Positions 27,844 through 37,207 of a stretch of DNA of 64,000 nucleotides are shown here, one piece after another. Every line of letters begins with the position of its first letter. The first letter of the stretch is position 1. A program made the translations under genes and the position numbers. The notes beneath the pieces are model-generated. The model ran no database searches. It worked only from the letters and a program-made list of their open reading frames with translations, and was not told where the DNA came from. Source of the stretch: an uncultured Chthoniobacter sp. (lineage in GTDB: Bacteria > Verrucomicrobiota > Verrucomicrobiia > Chthoniobacterales > Chthoniobacteraceae); contig CAIQUL010000147.1 of the NCBI GenBank assembly GCA_903874975.1, forward strand, positions 21,611 to 85,610, read 5' to 3'.

Positions 27844-28520
27844 AATTTCAGGACTCCGGTAAGGACGGCGACGGGGATGGAGGCGTAGCCGAGGAAGATC
27901 AGCCACGACAGGGCGACCCCGCCTTTCTCCCACAGCGGGCGCAGTTTCGCGCTATTCAGGCCGAGGGTTTGGAAAAGGCTGCCGATGCCGTGGTTCAGGT
28001 GCATTGCCAGTAGGCCGACGGCGACGATGTAAAAAGTCGACGCGGCCTTGCTTTGGAAACCGAGGATCAGCATCCGGTAAACGTCGTGCCGGCCCATCGC
28101 GTCTGTCATGTGCGCGAAGCTCGGGTCGATCTTGTGGGCGGTGAAATGCAGGAGATGGAAGATGATGAAGCAGAGCACCATCAGGCCGCTGAGGGTCATC
28201 ATGCGGGCCGGGAAGGTCGCAGCGCGGCGGTTGGTCACGGCGTAGCCGACCGGGCGGGCGGCGCGGTTTTCCATACGGAGTTTGATCGTGAAAACGATGT
28301 GCGCCACGACCATCGCGAGGAGGCCGAGGCGGATGACCCAGAGGAGTTCGCCGAGGCTTTGGAGAAAGAGCGCGTAGCGGTTCAGCGGTTCGGGGCCGAG
28401 GAAGACCTGGAGGTTTCCGATGAGATGGCCGACGACGAAGCCGAAGAGGCCGAGGCCGGTCAGGGCGACGATCCATTTTCGACCGATGGAGGAGGAGAGA
28501 TACGAGGAGATGGAATTCAC
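27840..28520 (-). CDS. sdhC: Succinate dehydrogenase cytochrome b subunit
   Basis: A membrane anchor of 226 residues with five hydrophobic helices ([71 protein letters not shown] and [17 protein letters not shown]). Histidines in four of these helices fit the two-haem b558 type seen in Bacillus and epsilonproteobacteria, where a single subunit replaces SdhC plus SdhD. It is the first sdh gene, 15 bases after the CoA-binding protein gene, and is translationally coupled to sdhA. Confidence 0.9.
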   Translation of the reverse strand: MNSISSYLSSSIGRKWIVALTGLGLFGFVVGHLIGNLQVFLGPEPLNRYALFLQSLGELLWVIRLGLLAMVVAHIVFTIKLRMENRAARPVGYAVTNRRAATFPARMMTLSGLMVLCFIIFHLLHFTAHKIDPSFAHMTDAMGRHDVYRMLILGFQSKAASTFYIVAVGLLAMHLNHGIGSLFQTLGLNSAKLRPLWEKGGVALSWLIFLGYASIPVAVLTGVLKL

Positions 28521-28535
28521 AGTTTGGGCAAAAAA

Positions 28536-28919
28536 TCAGGTGTCGGGAAACTCCGCCGGGCTGAGGCCGAGGGCAACGATCGAGCAGGCGGTGATGGTGC
28601 GCAGTCCCAGATCGGCAGCGGCTTCGATCAGTTCGTCGCTTTCGGAGCCGGGATTCAGCCAGACTTCCTTCGGCGATTTGGCGGCAATGGCCGGGAGCAG
28701 TTGCCGGCCCAGGGCGGGCGGCACATAGAGGCTCACGTAGTCGAGTGGCACGGTGATCACGTCGAGATTCGGATACGCCGTCAGCCCCTCCACGGTTGCC
28801 TCGCGCGGGTTCACCGGCACCACGTTCATGCCGTATTCGCGATATGCGCGCACCGCCTTGTTCCCATATTTGCGCCGATCTTGCGAAGCGCCGAGGACTG
28901 CGACAGTGGGTTCAGACAT
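28536..28919 (-). CDS. CoA-binding (YccU-like) Rossmann protein
   Basis: A single-domain protein of 127 residues with the CoA-binding fold of succinyl-CoA synthetase alpha. It begins MSEPTVAVLGASQDRRKYGN and has the segments VVPVNPREA and VWLNPGSESDELIEAA. Such stand-alone proteins bind CoA; their role is unknown. It appears to be the first gene of the sdhCAB transcript, which links a CoA-binding protein to the TCA cycle. The active-site His of true succinyl-CoA synthetases is not in this domain, so ligase activity is not expected. Confidence 0.82.
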   Translation of the reverse strand: MSEPTVAVLGASQDRRKYGNKAVRAYREYGMNVVPVNPREATVEGLTAYPNLDVITVPLDYVSLYVPPALGRQLLPAIAAKSPKEVWLNPGSESDELIEAAADLGLRTITACSIVALGLSPAEFPDT

Positions 28920-29214
28920 GAGTGATTGGGATTTTTGTAAAGGCCGCGTGCCCCGCATGGGAAGCGCGAAGTCTGTGCGGCGGAAAAATTTGTGCTGCGG
29001 ATTCCCGATTTTTCGCCGCCCCAAATATAACCCTTGCGCTTTCCCCACGATGCGGTCACTTCCCGCCGCACCGTTAGAGCCCATAAGGGTAGGGAGATTG
29101 CTAGTTGTTTCGTTAACGTGGATTTTGTCCGCGGACTTCAGTGGCAGTTTGAGATCCGATTACCGGAAACCGCCGTAGTTTGCTCCGCAGTTGCTTAGAA
29201 AAAACAAAACCATC

Positions 29215-29562
<348 letters not shown>

Positions 29563-29588
29563 GCGCCTCGTTTAGGAAATAAACTCGC

Positions 29589-29618
29589 AAACGCCCCGGT
29601 CGAAAGACCGGGGCGTTT
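29589..29618 (+). terminator. Rho-independent terminator after the RRM gene
   Basis: A perfect 13-base-pair stem (29589-29601 with 29606-29618) is closed by the stable tetraloop GAAA. The stem ends in TTT and continues TTGCTTTT. It begins 27 bases after the RRM stop. Confidence 0.9.
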
Positions 29619-29721
29619 TGCTTTTCCGGCGGTGGAGGAAAAGGCTGCGCAAATCATGGAGAGCATCGCGCAATTGGTGTCATTGACGCCGCCCGCGAAC
29701 TAGCCGAATGGATAGCCAACG

Positions 29722-30069
29722 ATGGTTGCGCGCCTGACACTCCTGATTTTCCTGCTCGTGGGGCTCGCCTTCGGGCCGGTGCGCGGGGCAGTGTCGTGTG
29801 GGAAAGGGGCGGGCGTCGCGGTGTGCCACGCGTGCTGTGCGGATCCGGCTGCGGCTTGTTGCGCGATTGCCTGTGGGTCGGAAAAGGAGGCACCTCCAGT
29901 GCAAGCTGCGCCGACTGCGGATGACGGCAAGCAACTGTCGGCGCCGCATTGGGTTCTCTTCGGACTTCGCCTGGTTCCGGTGGTGGAGCGTCCGGCGGTC
30001 TACCGGCGGCAGGCGGCGCGAATGCCGGTGGTGGCGCGGCTCGATCTGCTCTGCACGCGGCTCATCTGA
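29722..30069 (+). CDS. Small exported cysteine-rich protein in the metal-efflux operon
   Basis: A 115-residue protein with a signal peptide (MVARLTLLIFLLVGLAFGPVRG). A cysteine cluster follows immediately (CGKGAGVAVCHACCADPAAACCAIACG, here with eight cysteines and one His), then a Pro-rich linker and a basic C-terminus. It lies 94 bases upstream of the metal-efflux adaptor gene on the same strand. Cysteine density and position suggest periplasmic metal binding or sensing, for example of copper or zinc. I do not recognise the family. The start at 29722 gives the best signal peptide. Confidence 0.65.
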   Translation: MVARLTLLIFLLVGLAFGPVRGAVSCGKGAGVAVCHACCADPAAACCAIACGSEKEAPPVQAAPTADDGKQLSAPHWVLFGLRLVPVVERPAVYRRQAARMPVVARLDLLCTRLI

Positions 30070-30163
30070 GAGGGCATTGAAGAGGCGTGGTGTGTCCACG
30101 CGTCTCGTGGCGGCGTCCCGGTCGGGAGGCTGCCGCCTCAATGCAACCCAACTCTCAGATTCC

Positions 30164-31831
30164 ATGAAACGAACTTTTTTCTCCTTCCTCATCATCGCCA
30201 TCGCCGTCGTCGCCGCTGCGACTGGCTGGCACCTCGGCAGTCAGCGTGCGTCGTCGGCGGCCTCCGCCGGCCCGCGCAAGGTGCTCTTTTACCAGAGCCC
30301 CATGCACCCGTGGATCAAGTTCGACCAGCCGGGCAACTGCACGATCTGCGGGATGAAACTCGTGCCCGTCTTCGAGGGCGATCCCGTCACCGACGCCACG
30401 GCCGGTCCGGTGGTGAAACTCAGCGCGCAGACTGTCAGCACGATCCAGGTGGAGACCACGCCGATCGCGCGCCAGCCGCTGCGGCGCATTATCCGCGTAG
30501 CCGGGCGGATCGATGACGACGACTCCGCGCATCGCCGGCTCTCGGCGTATGTCGAAGGCCGGATCGACAAACTTTTCGTCAACTCCGTCGGCGCGGAAGT
30601 GGTCGCGGGGCAGCCGCTGGCCTCGCTCTTCAGCCGCGAGTTGCTCGTGGCCCGCAGCGAATACAACCTCGCCGCGCAACGTCCCGCGTCGCCGGAGCGC
30701 GAAAGCGCGCTCGCCGGCAGTCGGCAGAAATTGCGCCGCTTCGGACTCACCGCGGAGCAGATTGAAAAGCTGCCCGGCCAGACCGGCGACACCTTCGACA
30801 TTGTCGCGCCCATCACCGGCACGGTGGTCGAGCGCAAAGTCTATGAAGGGCAGTACGTGAAGGAGGGCGAGGTGCTCTTCGAGATCGCGGATTTTTCGAA
30901 AATGTGGTTCGTCTTCGACGCCTACGAGCGCGACCTCGCGTGGATTCGCACGGGGCAGATGGTCGAGGTCACCACGCCGAGCGTGCCGGGCAAAGTGTTC
31001 ACCGCGCCGGTTACGTTCATTGATCCGAATCTCGTGATGGAAACGCGCACGGCGAAAGTGCGCGTGATCCTGGACAACCCGCTAGTCCCCGATCCCGGCA
31101 AACACCGGCGTGAACTGCTCCACAAGACTTTCGCCGATGGCCGCATCCGCGTGGACACGGAGCCGGTGCTGGCCGTGCCGCGTAGCGCGGTGCTTTCGCC
31201 GGGTGGCGAGGCGCTGGTCTACGTCGCGAAAGGCGAGCGCGAGTACGAGCCGAGGCGCGTCACGCTCGGGCGGGCCGGGGATGATTTTTGGGAAGTGCTT
31301 GCGGGGTTGCAGGAAGGCGAACGCGTCGTGACCACGGGCAATTTGCTCGTCGATGCGCAGGCGCAACTGGACCAGCCATCACCAGTGTCCGCCCGGAAGA
31401 CCACCGCGCCGCTTTCCGCCGAGCAGCGCGCGAGCGCGGAGAAGCTGTTCGCGGCAGCCTCGGCGGTTGGCGAGGCGCTGGCCGCGGACGATCTCGCCGC
31501 GCAGAACACGCGCATCGAAGCGCTGCATGCTGCCGCGATGGCGTTCGATGACCCGCGGCTGACTGCGGTGGCACACGTCACCCCGGCCAAGGATCTCACC
31601 GCCGCGCGCAAGCAGTTCTACCCGCTGAGCATGGCCGTCTCCGACATCGCCATGCAGGTGAGACGGCAGGATGGCAAAGCCGCCGTGAAAGTCTTTGAGT
31701 GTCCGATGGCCAAGAGCGCCGTCCCGAGCGCAGAGACCAATCAGGGCCGCTGGGTGCAGGTCGCCGGGTCGCTGCGCAATCCGTTTTTCGGCGCGGAGAT
31801 GCTCGAATGTGGAAAGGAGATTCAACCGTGA
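30164..31831 (+). CDS. Heavy-metal RND efflux adaptor (CusB/CzcB-like)
   Basis: Periplasmic membrane-fusion subunit of a tripartite metal efflux pump, 555 residues. N-terminal membrane anchor (1-22). A heavy-metal-binding domain with YQSPMHPW and CTICGMKLVPVF (Cys59, Cys62) is at 43-70. The barrel-sandwich/lipoyl and beta-barrel domains follow, including FDIVAPITGTVVERKVYEGQYV. The C-terminus (about 400-555) adds a four-helix-like segment and an ECPMAKSAVPS motif similar to DUF3347, which is also metal-associated. Its TGA stop overlaps the GTG start of the pump gene. The metal (Cu/Ag or Co/Zn/Cd) cannot be decided; the Met/Cys-rich motifs favour Cu/Ag. Confidence 0.88.
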   Translation: MKRTFFSFLIIAIAVVAAATGWHLGSQRASSAASAGPRKVLFYQSPMHPWIKFDQPGNCTICGMKLVPVFEGDPVTDATAGPVVKLSAQTVSTIQVETTPIARQPLRRIIRVAGRIDDDDSAHRRLSAYVEGRIDKLFVNSVGAEVVAGQPLASLFSRELLVARSEYNLAAQRPASPERESALAGSRQKLRRFGLTAEQIEKLPGQTGDTFDIVAPITGTVVERKVYEGQYVKEGEVLFEIADFSKMWFVFDAYERDLAWIRTGQMVEVTTPSVPGKVFTAPVTFIDPNLVMETRTAKVRVILDNPLVPDPGKHRRELLHKTFADGRIRVDTEPVLAVPRSAVLSPGGEALVYVAKGEREYEPRRVTLGRAGDDFWEVLAGLQEGERVVTTGNLLVDAQAQLDQPSPVSARKTTAPLSAEQRASAEKLFAAASAVGEALAADDLAAQNTRIEALHAAAMAFDDPRLTAVAHVTPAKDLTAARKQFYPLSMAVSDIAMQVRRQDGKAAVKVFECPMAKSAVPSAETNQGRWVQVAGSLRNPFFGAEMLECGKEIQP

Positions 31832-34800
31832 TCCCGTGGCTCATCGCATGGTCGCTGCGCAACCGCTTCCTCGTCGCGTGCGGCGTCCTAGTCGTCATCG
31901 CCGTCGGCCTTTTCGAGCTGCGCCGCGCGCCCGTGGATGCCATTCCGGACCTCAGCGAAAACCAAGTCATCGTCTTCGCCGACTGGCCGGGCCGCAGCCC
32001 GCAGGAGGTCGAGGACCAGATTACCTATCCGCTCTCCGTGAATCTTCAGGGCCTTGCCGGGGTGAAGACGGTGCGCGCTAACTCTATGTTCGGCTTTTCG
32101 CTGCTGACGGTGATTTTCGACGAGAAGATCGACAACTACTTCGCCCGCACGCGGGTGCTCGAACGGCTGAACTATCTCGGCGATTTGCTCCCGCAAAATG
32201 TCACACCCAAGCTCGGGCCGGACGCGACCGGGCTCGGGTGGATCTTTCAATACTACCTCGACGTGGACCCGGCGAAGTCGCCCGCGGGTGGCTACGACCT
32301 CGGTCGCTTGCGGTCCGAACAGGATTGGTTCGTGCGCTACCAACTCAACGCCGTGGCCGGCGTGGCCGAAGTCGCGAGCATCGGTGGCTTCGTGCGGCAG
32401 TATCAGATCGAGGTTTCCTCGATGAAAATGCGCGCGGCGGGCGTGTCGTTGCAGGAAGTCATGGAGGCCGTCGGGCAGAGCAATCTTAACGTCGGCGGCA
32501 AGGTCATCGAGGAAAACGGCATGGAGTTCGTGGTGCGCGGACTGGGGCTCATCGGCTCGGTCGGCGATCTCGAACAGACCGTGCTCGCCCAGCGCGAAGG
32601 CACGCCGATCTACCTCCGCGATGTCGCGACCGTGCAGATCGGCGGCGACTTCCGCCGCGGTGCGCTCGATGTGAACGGGCGTGAAGTGGTGGGCGGGATT
32701 GTGGTCATGCGGAATGGCGAGAACGCGCACGCGGTCATCCAGCGCGTGAAGGAAAAGATCGCCGCGATCACGCCCAGCCTGCCGCCCGGCGTGACGATCA
32801 AATCCTTCTACGACCGCAGCGAACTGATCGACCGGACCATCGACACCCTCAAGCACGCGCTCACCGAGGAGATCATCCTCGTCACGCTCGCGCACATCAT
32901 CTTCCTGTTTCATTTCCGCAGCATCCTCATCGTCACCTTCCCGCTGCCGGTCTCGATTCTGATTTCGTTCATCCTCATGCGGCAGTTCGGCATCACGTCG
33001 AACATCATGTCGCTCGCCGGCATCGCCATTGCCATCGGCGTGCTCGTGGATGCGGCCATCGTCATGACGGAAAATGTCATCCGCCACTGCGAGGAGGCGG
33101 AGCGGGAGAAAGCGGCGCGAATGGCTCCGGGTGGAGCACTCGACCCGAGTGCCGCTTCCGGCGACTCGCCGGAAGCACCGGTGAGCGCGCCTTTGGGAAC
33201 AGCCTCCTCTCATGGCGCCGCGCACCCGGTGTTGTCGGCGGGTCGCCGCCAACAGCACTCGGGTCGAGTGCTCCACCCGGACATCCGCCTCACCGCGGCA
33301 GAGACGCTCGCCGTCACCCTCACTGCTTCGCGGCAGGTCGGCCGCCCGATCTTTTTCGCCATGGCGATCATCATCCTCGCCTTCGTCCCGGTCTTCGCGC
33401 TCACCGGCCAGGAGGGGAAACTTTTCCACCCGCTGGCCTTCACCAAGACCTTCGCGATGATCGGCTCTACGCTCCTCGCCGTCACCGTGGTGCCGGTGCT
33501 GTGCGCCTTGCTCGTGCGCGGGCCGTTTCACTCCGAGCAGGACAACTGGGTCATGCGCGGCCTGCTGCGCCTCTACGATCCCGCGCTCGACTGGGCGCTG
33601 CGGCATCGCAAATCCGTAATCGCCCTCGCCGCCGCCATGCTCCTCGGCGCGCTCGCGCTCATCCCGCGGATGGGCACCGAATTCATGCCGCCACTCAATG
33701 AAGGCTCGCTGCTTTTCATGCCGGTTCTGCTCCCGCAGACTTCGCTCACGGAGGTGAAAAGGATCATGTCCTGGCAGGATCAGGTCATCGCCGCGACGCC
33801 CGAGGTCACCTCCGTCGCGGGGAAACTCGGCCGCGCGGAATCCGCCACCGACCCTGCGCCCGTCGAGATGATCGAGACCACGATCATGCTCAAACCCGAG
33901 TCCGAGTGGCGCAAAGGGATGACCAAAGACATGCTCGTCGCCGAGTTGACCTCGAAGCTCACGCAAGTGCCCGGCTACGTCCCTGGCTTTCTCCAGCCGA
34001 TCGAAAATCGCATCCTCATGCTCAGCACCGGCATCCGCGCGCAGGTCGGCATCAAGATCCTCGGCGAAAATCTCGACGCCCTGCAGGCCAAGGCTTTCGA
34101 AGTCGAGCGCATCGTCCGCAGCATCCCCGGCGCGGTCGGCGTCGCGCCCTCGCGCGTGCAGGGCAAGCCGTATCTCGAAATCGCCGTGAACCGCGAAGCC
34201 ATGGCCCGCTACGGCCTGCGCGCCGCGCAACTCCTCGATGTCGTCGAAGCCGGCCTCGGCGGGCGCAACGTCGGGACCACCATCGAGGGCCGCCAGCGTT
34301 TCCCCATCCAAGTCCGCCTCGAGCGCGACGAGCGCGACGACATCGAGCGCCTCGGCGACATCCTTGTCGCTACGCCCGCCGGCCAACACATCCCGCTCGG
34401 CCAGCTCACCGACATCCGCCGCAGCCTCGGAGCGAGCGAGATCGCCAGCGAGAACGGACGTCTCCGCGTCTTCGTGCAGGCGAATGTGCAAGGCCGCGAC
34501 CTCGGCGGGTTCGTCGAGGAAGTGCGCCGCCGCATCGACAAAGAAGTCGCGCTCCCCGGCGGCATGACCATCGAGTGGAGCGGCCAGTATGAGCACCAAC
34601 TCAGCGCGCGGCGGACCTTGCAGATCATCGTCCCCGCCGTTCTTGGGATCATTTTCATCCTGCTCTACATGGTCTATGGCAGCGCCAAGGAAGCCGCCCA
34701 CGTCATCCTCGCCGTCCCCTTCGCGCTGACCGGCGGCGTGTTTTTGCAATACCTCCTCGGCTACCCGTTCAGCGTCGCCGTGTGGGTCGGCTACATCGCG

Positions 34801-35187
34801 CTCTTCGGCACCGCGATTCAGACCGGCGTGGTCATGGTGGTGTATCTGGAGGAGGCGGTGGAGAGGATGAAGAAAAGGCTAAAGGATGAAGGCGGAGGGA
34901 TGAAGGGGGACGCGGCCGCAGTTCATCCCTCAGCCTTCAGCCTGCAGCCTTCCGACCTCCTCGCCGCGGTCAAGGAAGGTGCGCGTCTCCGCCTGCGCCC
35001 GAAAGTGATGACCGTGGCGACCATCGTCGCCAGCCTGCTGCCGATCATGTGGAGCACGCGCGCCGGCGCGGAGATCATGAAGCCGCTCGCGGCGCCGGTC
35101 ATCGGCGGCATGCTGAGCAGCCTTTTGCACATCCTCATCGTCACCCCCGTCATCTTCGCCTGGCTCCGCGAGCGTGAGCTGCGATGA
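31828..35187 (+). CDS. Heavy-metal RND efflux pump (CusA/CzcA family) with two in-frame repeat insertions
   Basis: Inner-membrane proton antiporter of the metal RND class, 1119 residues; about 1040-1050 is usual. The start is GTG at 31828, with a GGAGA ribosome site seven bases upstream and a GTGA overlap with the adaptor. Family sequence is intact at the N-terminus (LRRAPVDAIPDLSENQVIVF), in TM4 (VLVDAAIVMTEN) and at the C-terminus (LLPIMWSTRAGAEIMKPLAAPVIGG). Two stretches do not belong: about residues 434-485 (DNA 33127-33280, the 26-base-ended repeat) and about 1017-1042 (DNA 34875-34951, another palindrome). Both are in cytoplasmic loops (TM4-5 and TM10-11) and keep the frame. No outer-membrane channel gene is nearby. 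Confidence 0.9.
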   Translation: MIPWLIAWSLRNRFLVACGVLVVIAVGLFELRRAPVDAIPDLSENQVIVFADWPGRSPQEVEDQITYPLSVNLQGLAGVKTVRANSMFGFSLLTVIFDEKIDNYFARTRVLERLNYLGDLLPQNVTPKLGPDATGLGWIFQYYLDVDPAKSPAGGYDLGRLRSEQDWFVRYQLNAVAGVAEVASIGGFVRQYQIEVSSMKMRAAGVSLQEVMEAVGQSNLNVGGKVIEENGMEFVVRGLGLIGSVGDLEQTVLAQREGTPIYLRDVATVQIGGDFRRGALDVNGREVVGGIVVMRNGENAHAVIQRVKEKIAAITPSLPPGVTIKSFYDRSELIDRTIDTLKHALTEEIILVTLAHIIFLFHFRSILIVTFPLPVSILISFILMRQFGITSNIMSLAGIAIAIGVLVDAAIVMTENVIRHCEEAEREKAARMAPGGALDPSAASGDSPEAPVSAPLGTASSHGAAHPVLSAGRRQQHSGRVLHPDIRLTAAETLAVTLTASRQVGRPIFFAMAIIILAFVPVFALTGQEGKLFHPLAFTKTFAMIGSTLLAVTVVPVLCALLVRGPFHSEQDNWVMRGLLRLYDPALDWALRHRKSVIALAAAMLLGALALIPRMGTEFMPPLNEGSLLFMPVLLPQTSLTEVKRIMSWQDQVIAATPEVTSVAGKLGRAESATDPAPVEMIETTIMLKPESEWRKGMTKDMLVAELTSKLTQVPGYVPGFLQPIENRILMLSTGIRAQVGIKILGENLDALQAKAFEVERIVRSIPGAVGVAPSRVQGKPYLEIAVNREAMARYGLRAAQLLDVVEAGLGGRNVGTTIEGRQRFPIQVRLERDERDDIERLGDILVATPAGQHIPLGQLTDIRRSLGASEIASENGRLRVFVQANVQGRDLGGFVEEVRRRIDKEVALPGGMTIEWSGQYEHQLSARRTLQIIVPAVLGIIFILLYMVYGSAKEAAHVILAVPFALTGGVFLQYLLGYPFSVAVWVGYIALFGTAIQTGVVMVVYLEEAVERMKKRLKDEGGGMKGDAAAVHPSAFSLQPSDLLAAVKEGARLRLRPKVMTVATIVASLLPIMWSTRAGAEIMKPLAAPVIGGMLSSLLHILIVTPVIFAWLRERELR
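33127..33280. repeat. 154-base inverted-repeat element inside the cusA-like gene
   Basis: Perfect 26-base inverted ends (33127-33152 and 33255-33280) are identical to those of the intergenic copy at 13287-13444. The core also matches in outline (a GAGCGCGC segment, GCGCCGCGCAC, and an internal GGCGGGTCGCC stem arm). In the cusA reading frame it has no stop and adds about 50 residues between the TM4 helix and the next conserved segment. Confidence 0.88.
34875..34951. repeat. Palindromic repeat (AAGGATGAAGG family) inside the cusA-like gene
   Basis: Left arm 34875-34904 and right arm 34922-34951 are complementary at 26 of 30 positions; the loop is 17 bases. The arms read as repeats of the AAGGNTGAAGG type. 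It encodes the odd segment KDEGGGMKGDAAAVHPSAFS between two conserved pump regions. Confidence 0.75.
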
Positions 35188-35207
35188 CAGCCGAAATCTT
35201 TACACCT

Positions 35208-36335
35208 TCAGGGCGCCGAGTCCGGAGCGCGGGATGGCTCAGAACTGGGGCGCAGTGCGCTTCCTCGGATGAATTTGCGCGCGCTGGCCTTGACCTTGCT
35301 GCCTTTGCCGGTGATTTCCGTGAGCGTCATTTTGTGGACGGTGAAATTCGCGCGCCAAATTTCGATGCCGAGGATCCCGGGAGCGTCTTGCCAAGCTTTG
35401 TAGGAAAGGTCGGAGTAGTCGGTCTCGAGGGTGGTGATGAGGCGGCCGTCGAGGTAGCAGGAAATCTGATTCTTTCGGACTTTGACGACGGACTGGTAGC
35501 GGACGCCGTTTTCGATCCCCATTTTGACCTTCGTGCGGTTGTTGATTGCTTGGCGACCTTCCAAATCATCAATGCCGGCGATGGTATTGTCCCATGCTCC
35601 GACACTCCATCGGAAGCTGTGGCCGTACGCCCAGCAAATCTGCCCCATGCTGTCGTTTCCATGGTCGCGAGTGAACTCCACGAGGAAGTCGTATTCCTCT
35701 GGTGGTGCATACTGAATGCGGATGCCTGAACCGTCTCCTCGGTCACTTTTGAGTCCGCCTGGAGTCCGTTCCCACCGCCCATTTTTGGAGTCCCGCTCCA
35801 CGTTGACCAGCGGCAGTAAATCAACGAATTCCCCGGGAACTTTAGGTGCCACGGTCGCCGGCGGCGGAGTGGGCGGGGCGGCAGGTCTGGCGGCGAGCGT
35901 GGCGATGGTCACCGATGGAATCCTGATTTGCTGGCGTTCGGCGCGAACGGTCTGGGCCAGATCGGCCCTCAGGGCTCTGACATAGGCGGCCTCGGCATTT
36001 TTGTAAGCAGCATCCAGGCGCGCATCAGCCTCGGCCATCGTCTCCGGGTAGCCTTTGACCGGGGGCAGCACCGCCAGCCAGGCGGGCAGCGCGCCAGTGG
36101 AATCGAACGCCTTTTTTTCGGCGACGAGCCTCTGCCCGACATCGGGCGGCGTGGTCGCGGGCAGCGTTTTGATGCGCGCGTCGAGTTCGTGGGAGATGAC
36201 GAACCGGGCGTTGGCAATGATGGCTGTGTGATCGCGGATGGCCGCGGCCAATGGCCGGCGGACGGGATCGGTGTCCTGCGCCAGAGCGACCGTGGAAATG
36301 AACAGCGTGAGGGCGAGGTGAGTGAGGTTTCGCAT
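35208..36335 (-). CDS. Exported protein with DUF1080-like concanavalin fold domain
   Basis: A 375-residue protein with a signal peptide (MRNLTHLALTLFISTVALAQ). An N-terminal helical region (20-140) is rich in Ala and Arg, then a Pro/Ala linker (PAAPPTPPPATVAP). The C-terminal domain (about 160-340) resembles DUF1080/LamG-type beta-sandwiches (EYDFLVEFTRDHGNDSMGQICW, KVRKNQISCYLDGRLITTLETDYSD). Such domains are abundant in Verrucomicrobiota and Planctomycetota and bind or cleave glycans; this one is too diverged for a confident activity. Start at 36335; an ATG at 36356 is also possible. It converges with the cusA-like gene. Confidence 0.65.
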   Translation of the reverse strand: MRNLTHLALTLFISTVALAQDTDPVRRPLAAAIRDHTAIIANARFVISHELDARIKTLPATTPPDVGQRLVAEKKAFDSTGALPAWLAVLPPVKGYPETMAEADARLDAAYKNAEAAYVRALRADLAQTVRAERQQIRIPSVTIATLAARPAAPPTPPPATVAPKVPGEFVDLLPLVNVERDSKNGRWERTPGGLKSDRGDGSGIRIQYAPPEEYDFLVEFTRDHGNDSMGQICWAYGHSFRWSVGAWDNTIAGIDDLEGRQAINNRTKVKMGIENGVRYQSVVKVRKNQISCYLDGRLITTLETDYSDLSYKAWQDAPGILGIEIWRANFTVHKMTLTEITGKGSKVKASARKFIRGSALRPSSEPSRAPDSAP

Positions 36336-36443
36336 GAGGGAACTGCGGCTAAGCATCCGCTCGGAGTGCTCTATCGGCTGAGGGTGGGGCGGTCAAAGCG
36401 ATTCCCGCACTTTGGGTCGCGCGACTTTCATCCGCCGCCAGAC

Positions 36444-37115
36444 TCACTCGGTGGGTGTGACCGATGCGCGGATGAAGGCTTCGTGGCGATTGCGCCAGTG
36501 CTGGCGGGCTGCGGGATCGTCGAGCGCCTCCTGCAGAGCGGTGCCGAGTTCGTAGATTGTGGTGTCGAAACCGAGGCCGGCATAGGCGGCGATGTTCTCC
36601 CGCATGGCGGCGGTCAGGGTGCGAAAGAGTTCGCGATCATGCGCGGCTGGGGTCTCGAGGTCTTCGGGATGATCGTACGTGTATTGGCAGGCGGCGAGAG
36701 CTTGGGAGTGGTGCCGCCGACACGCGTGCGGACGCACCTCGTAGATGGAGCAGCGGGCATCTTGCAAAAGCGGGCAGGTGACGTTGCGTGTGGCGTGCTC
36801 GCGCGGAGTGAGCGGCAGCACGGCCTCCGCGTGGCTCGTGAGCCGCTGCTGCAGCCCGTCGGTTTCCTCCGCTGTGAACTCGCGCCGGATGTGGTCGGCG
36901 ATCAGGAAAACTTCGTGCGCCAGCACGTCCACACGCAACGAACAGCAGACCGCGCAACCCGCTCCGCAGGCGAGCGCCACCTTTCGTTCGGCGATCATCC
37001 CGGCGTTCAAATCGTCGAAGGCGGCCAGGGCGCTGCGAGCGGCCGCGTCGAAGTCCTCCGGCGCGAGGGCGCGATCAATGTCGGCGATGAGTTGGTGCAG
37101 AGGGTAGTCGGGCAT
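36444..37115 (-). CDS. YkgJ-family cysteine cluster protein
   Basis: A cytoplasmic 223-residue protein with the cysteine cluster of the YkgJ/UPF0153 group. CGAGCAVCCSL lies near residues 50-60, then CPLLQDARCSIYEVRPHACRRHHS, which is thought to bind a metal or an Fe-S cluster. Helical sequence flanks the cluster. The function is unknown in any organism to my knowledge. It lies 108 bases upstream of the DUF1080-like gene and may be read with it. Confidence 0.82.
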   Translation of the reverse strand: MPDYPLHQLIADIDRALAPEDFDAAARSALAAFDDLNAGMIAERKVALACGAGCAVCCSLRVDVLAHEVFLIADHIRREFTAEETDGLQQRLTSHAEAVLPLTPREHATRNVTCPLLQDARCSIYEVRPHACRRHHSQALAACQYTYDHPEDLETPAAHDRELFRTLTAAMRENIAAYAGLGFDTTIYELGTALQEALDDPAARQHWRNRHEAFIRASVTPTE

Positions 37116-37207
37116 CCGCGCGGAACGTGACCCGCCGCCCGCGGGTCGTCGAGCCAGCAGGTTGTGGCGGTTGACGCGGGCGCTCGCCGGGCCACTTCGA
37201 GACGCGG

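Noticed and set aside
31888..34749. A 953-codon open frame antisense to the cusA-like gene
   Set aside because: It is Arg/Asp/Glu/His-rich without any recognisable domain and mirrors the codon positions of the real gene. High third-position GC produces such frames.
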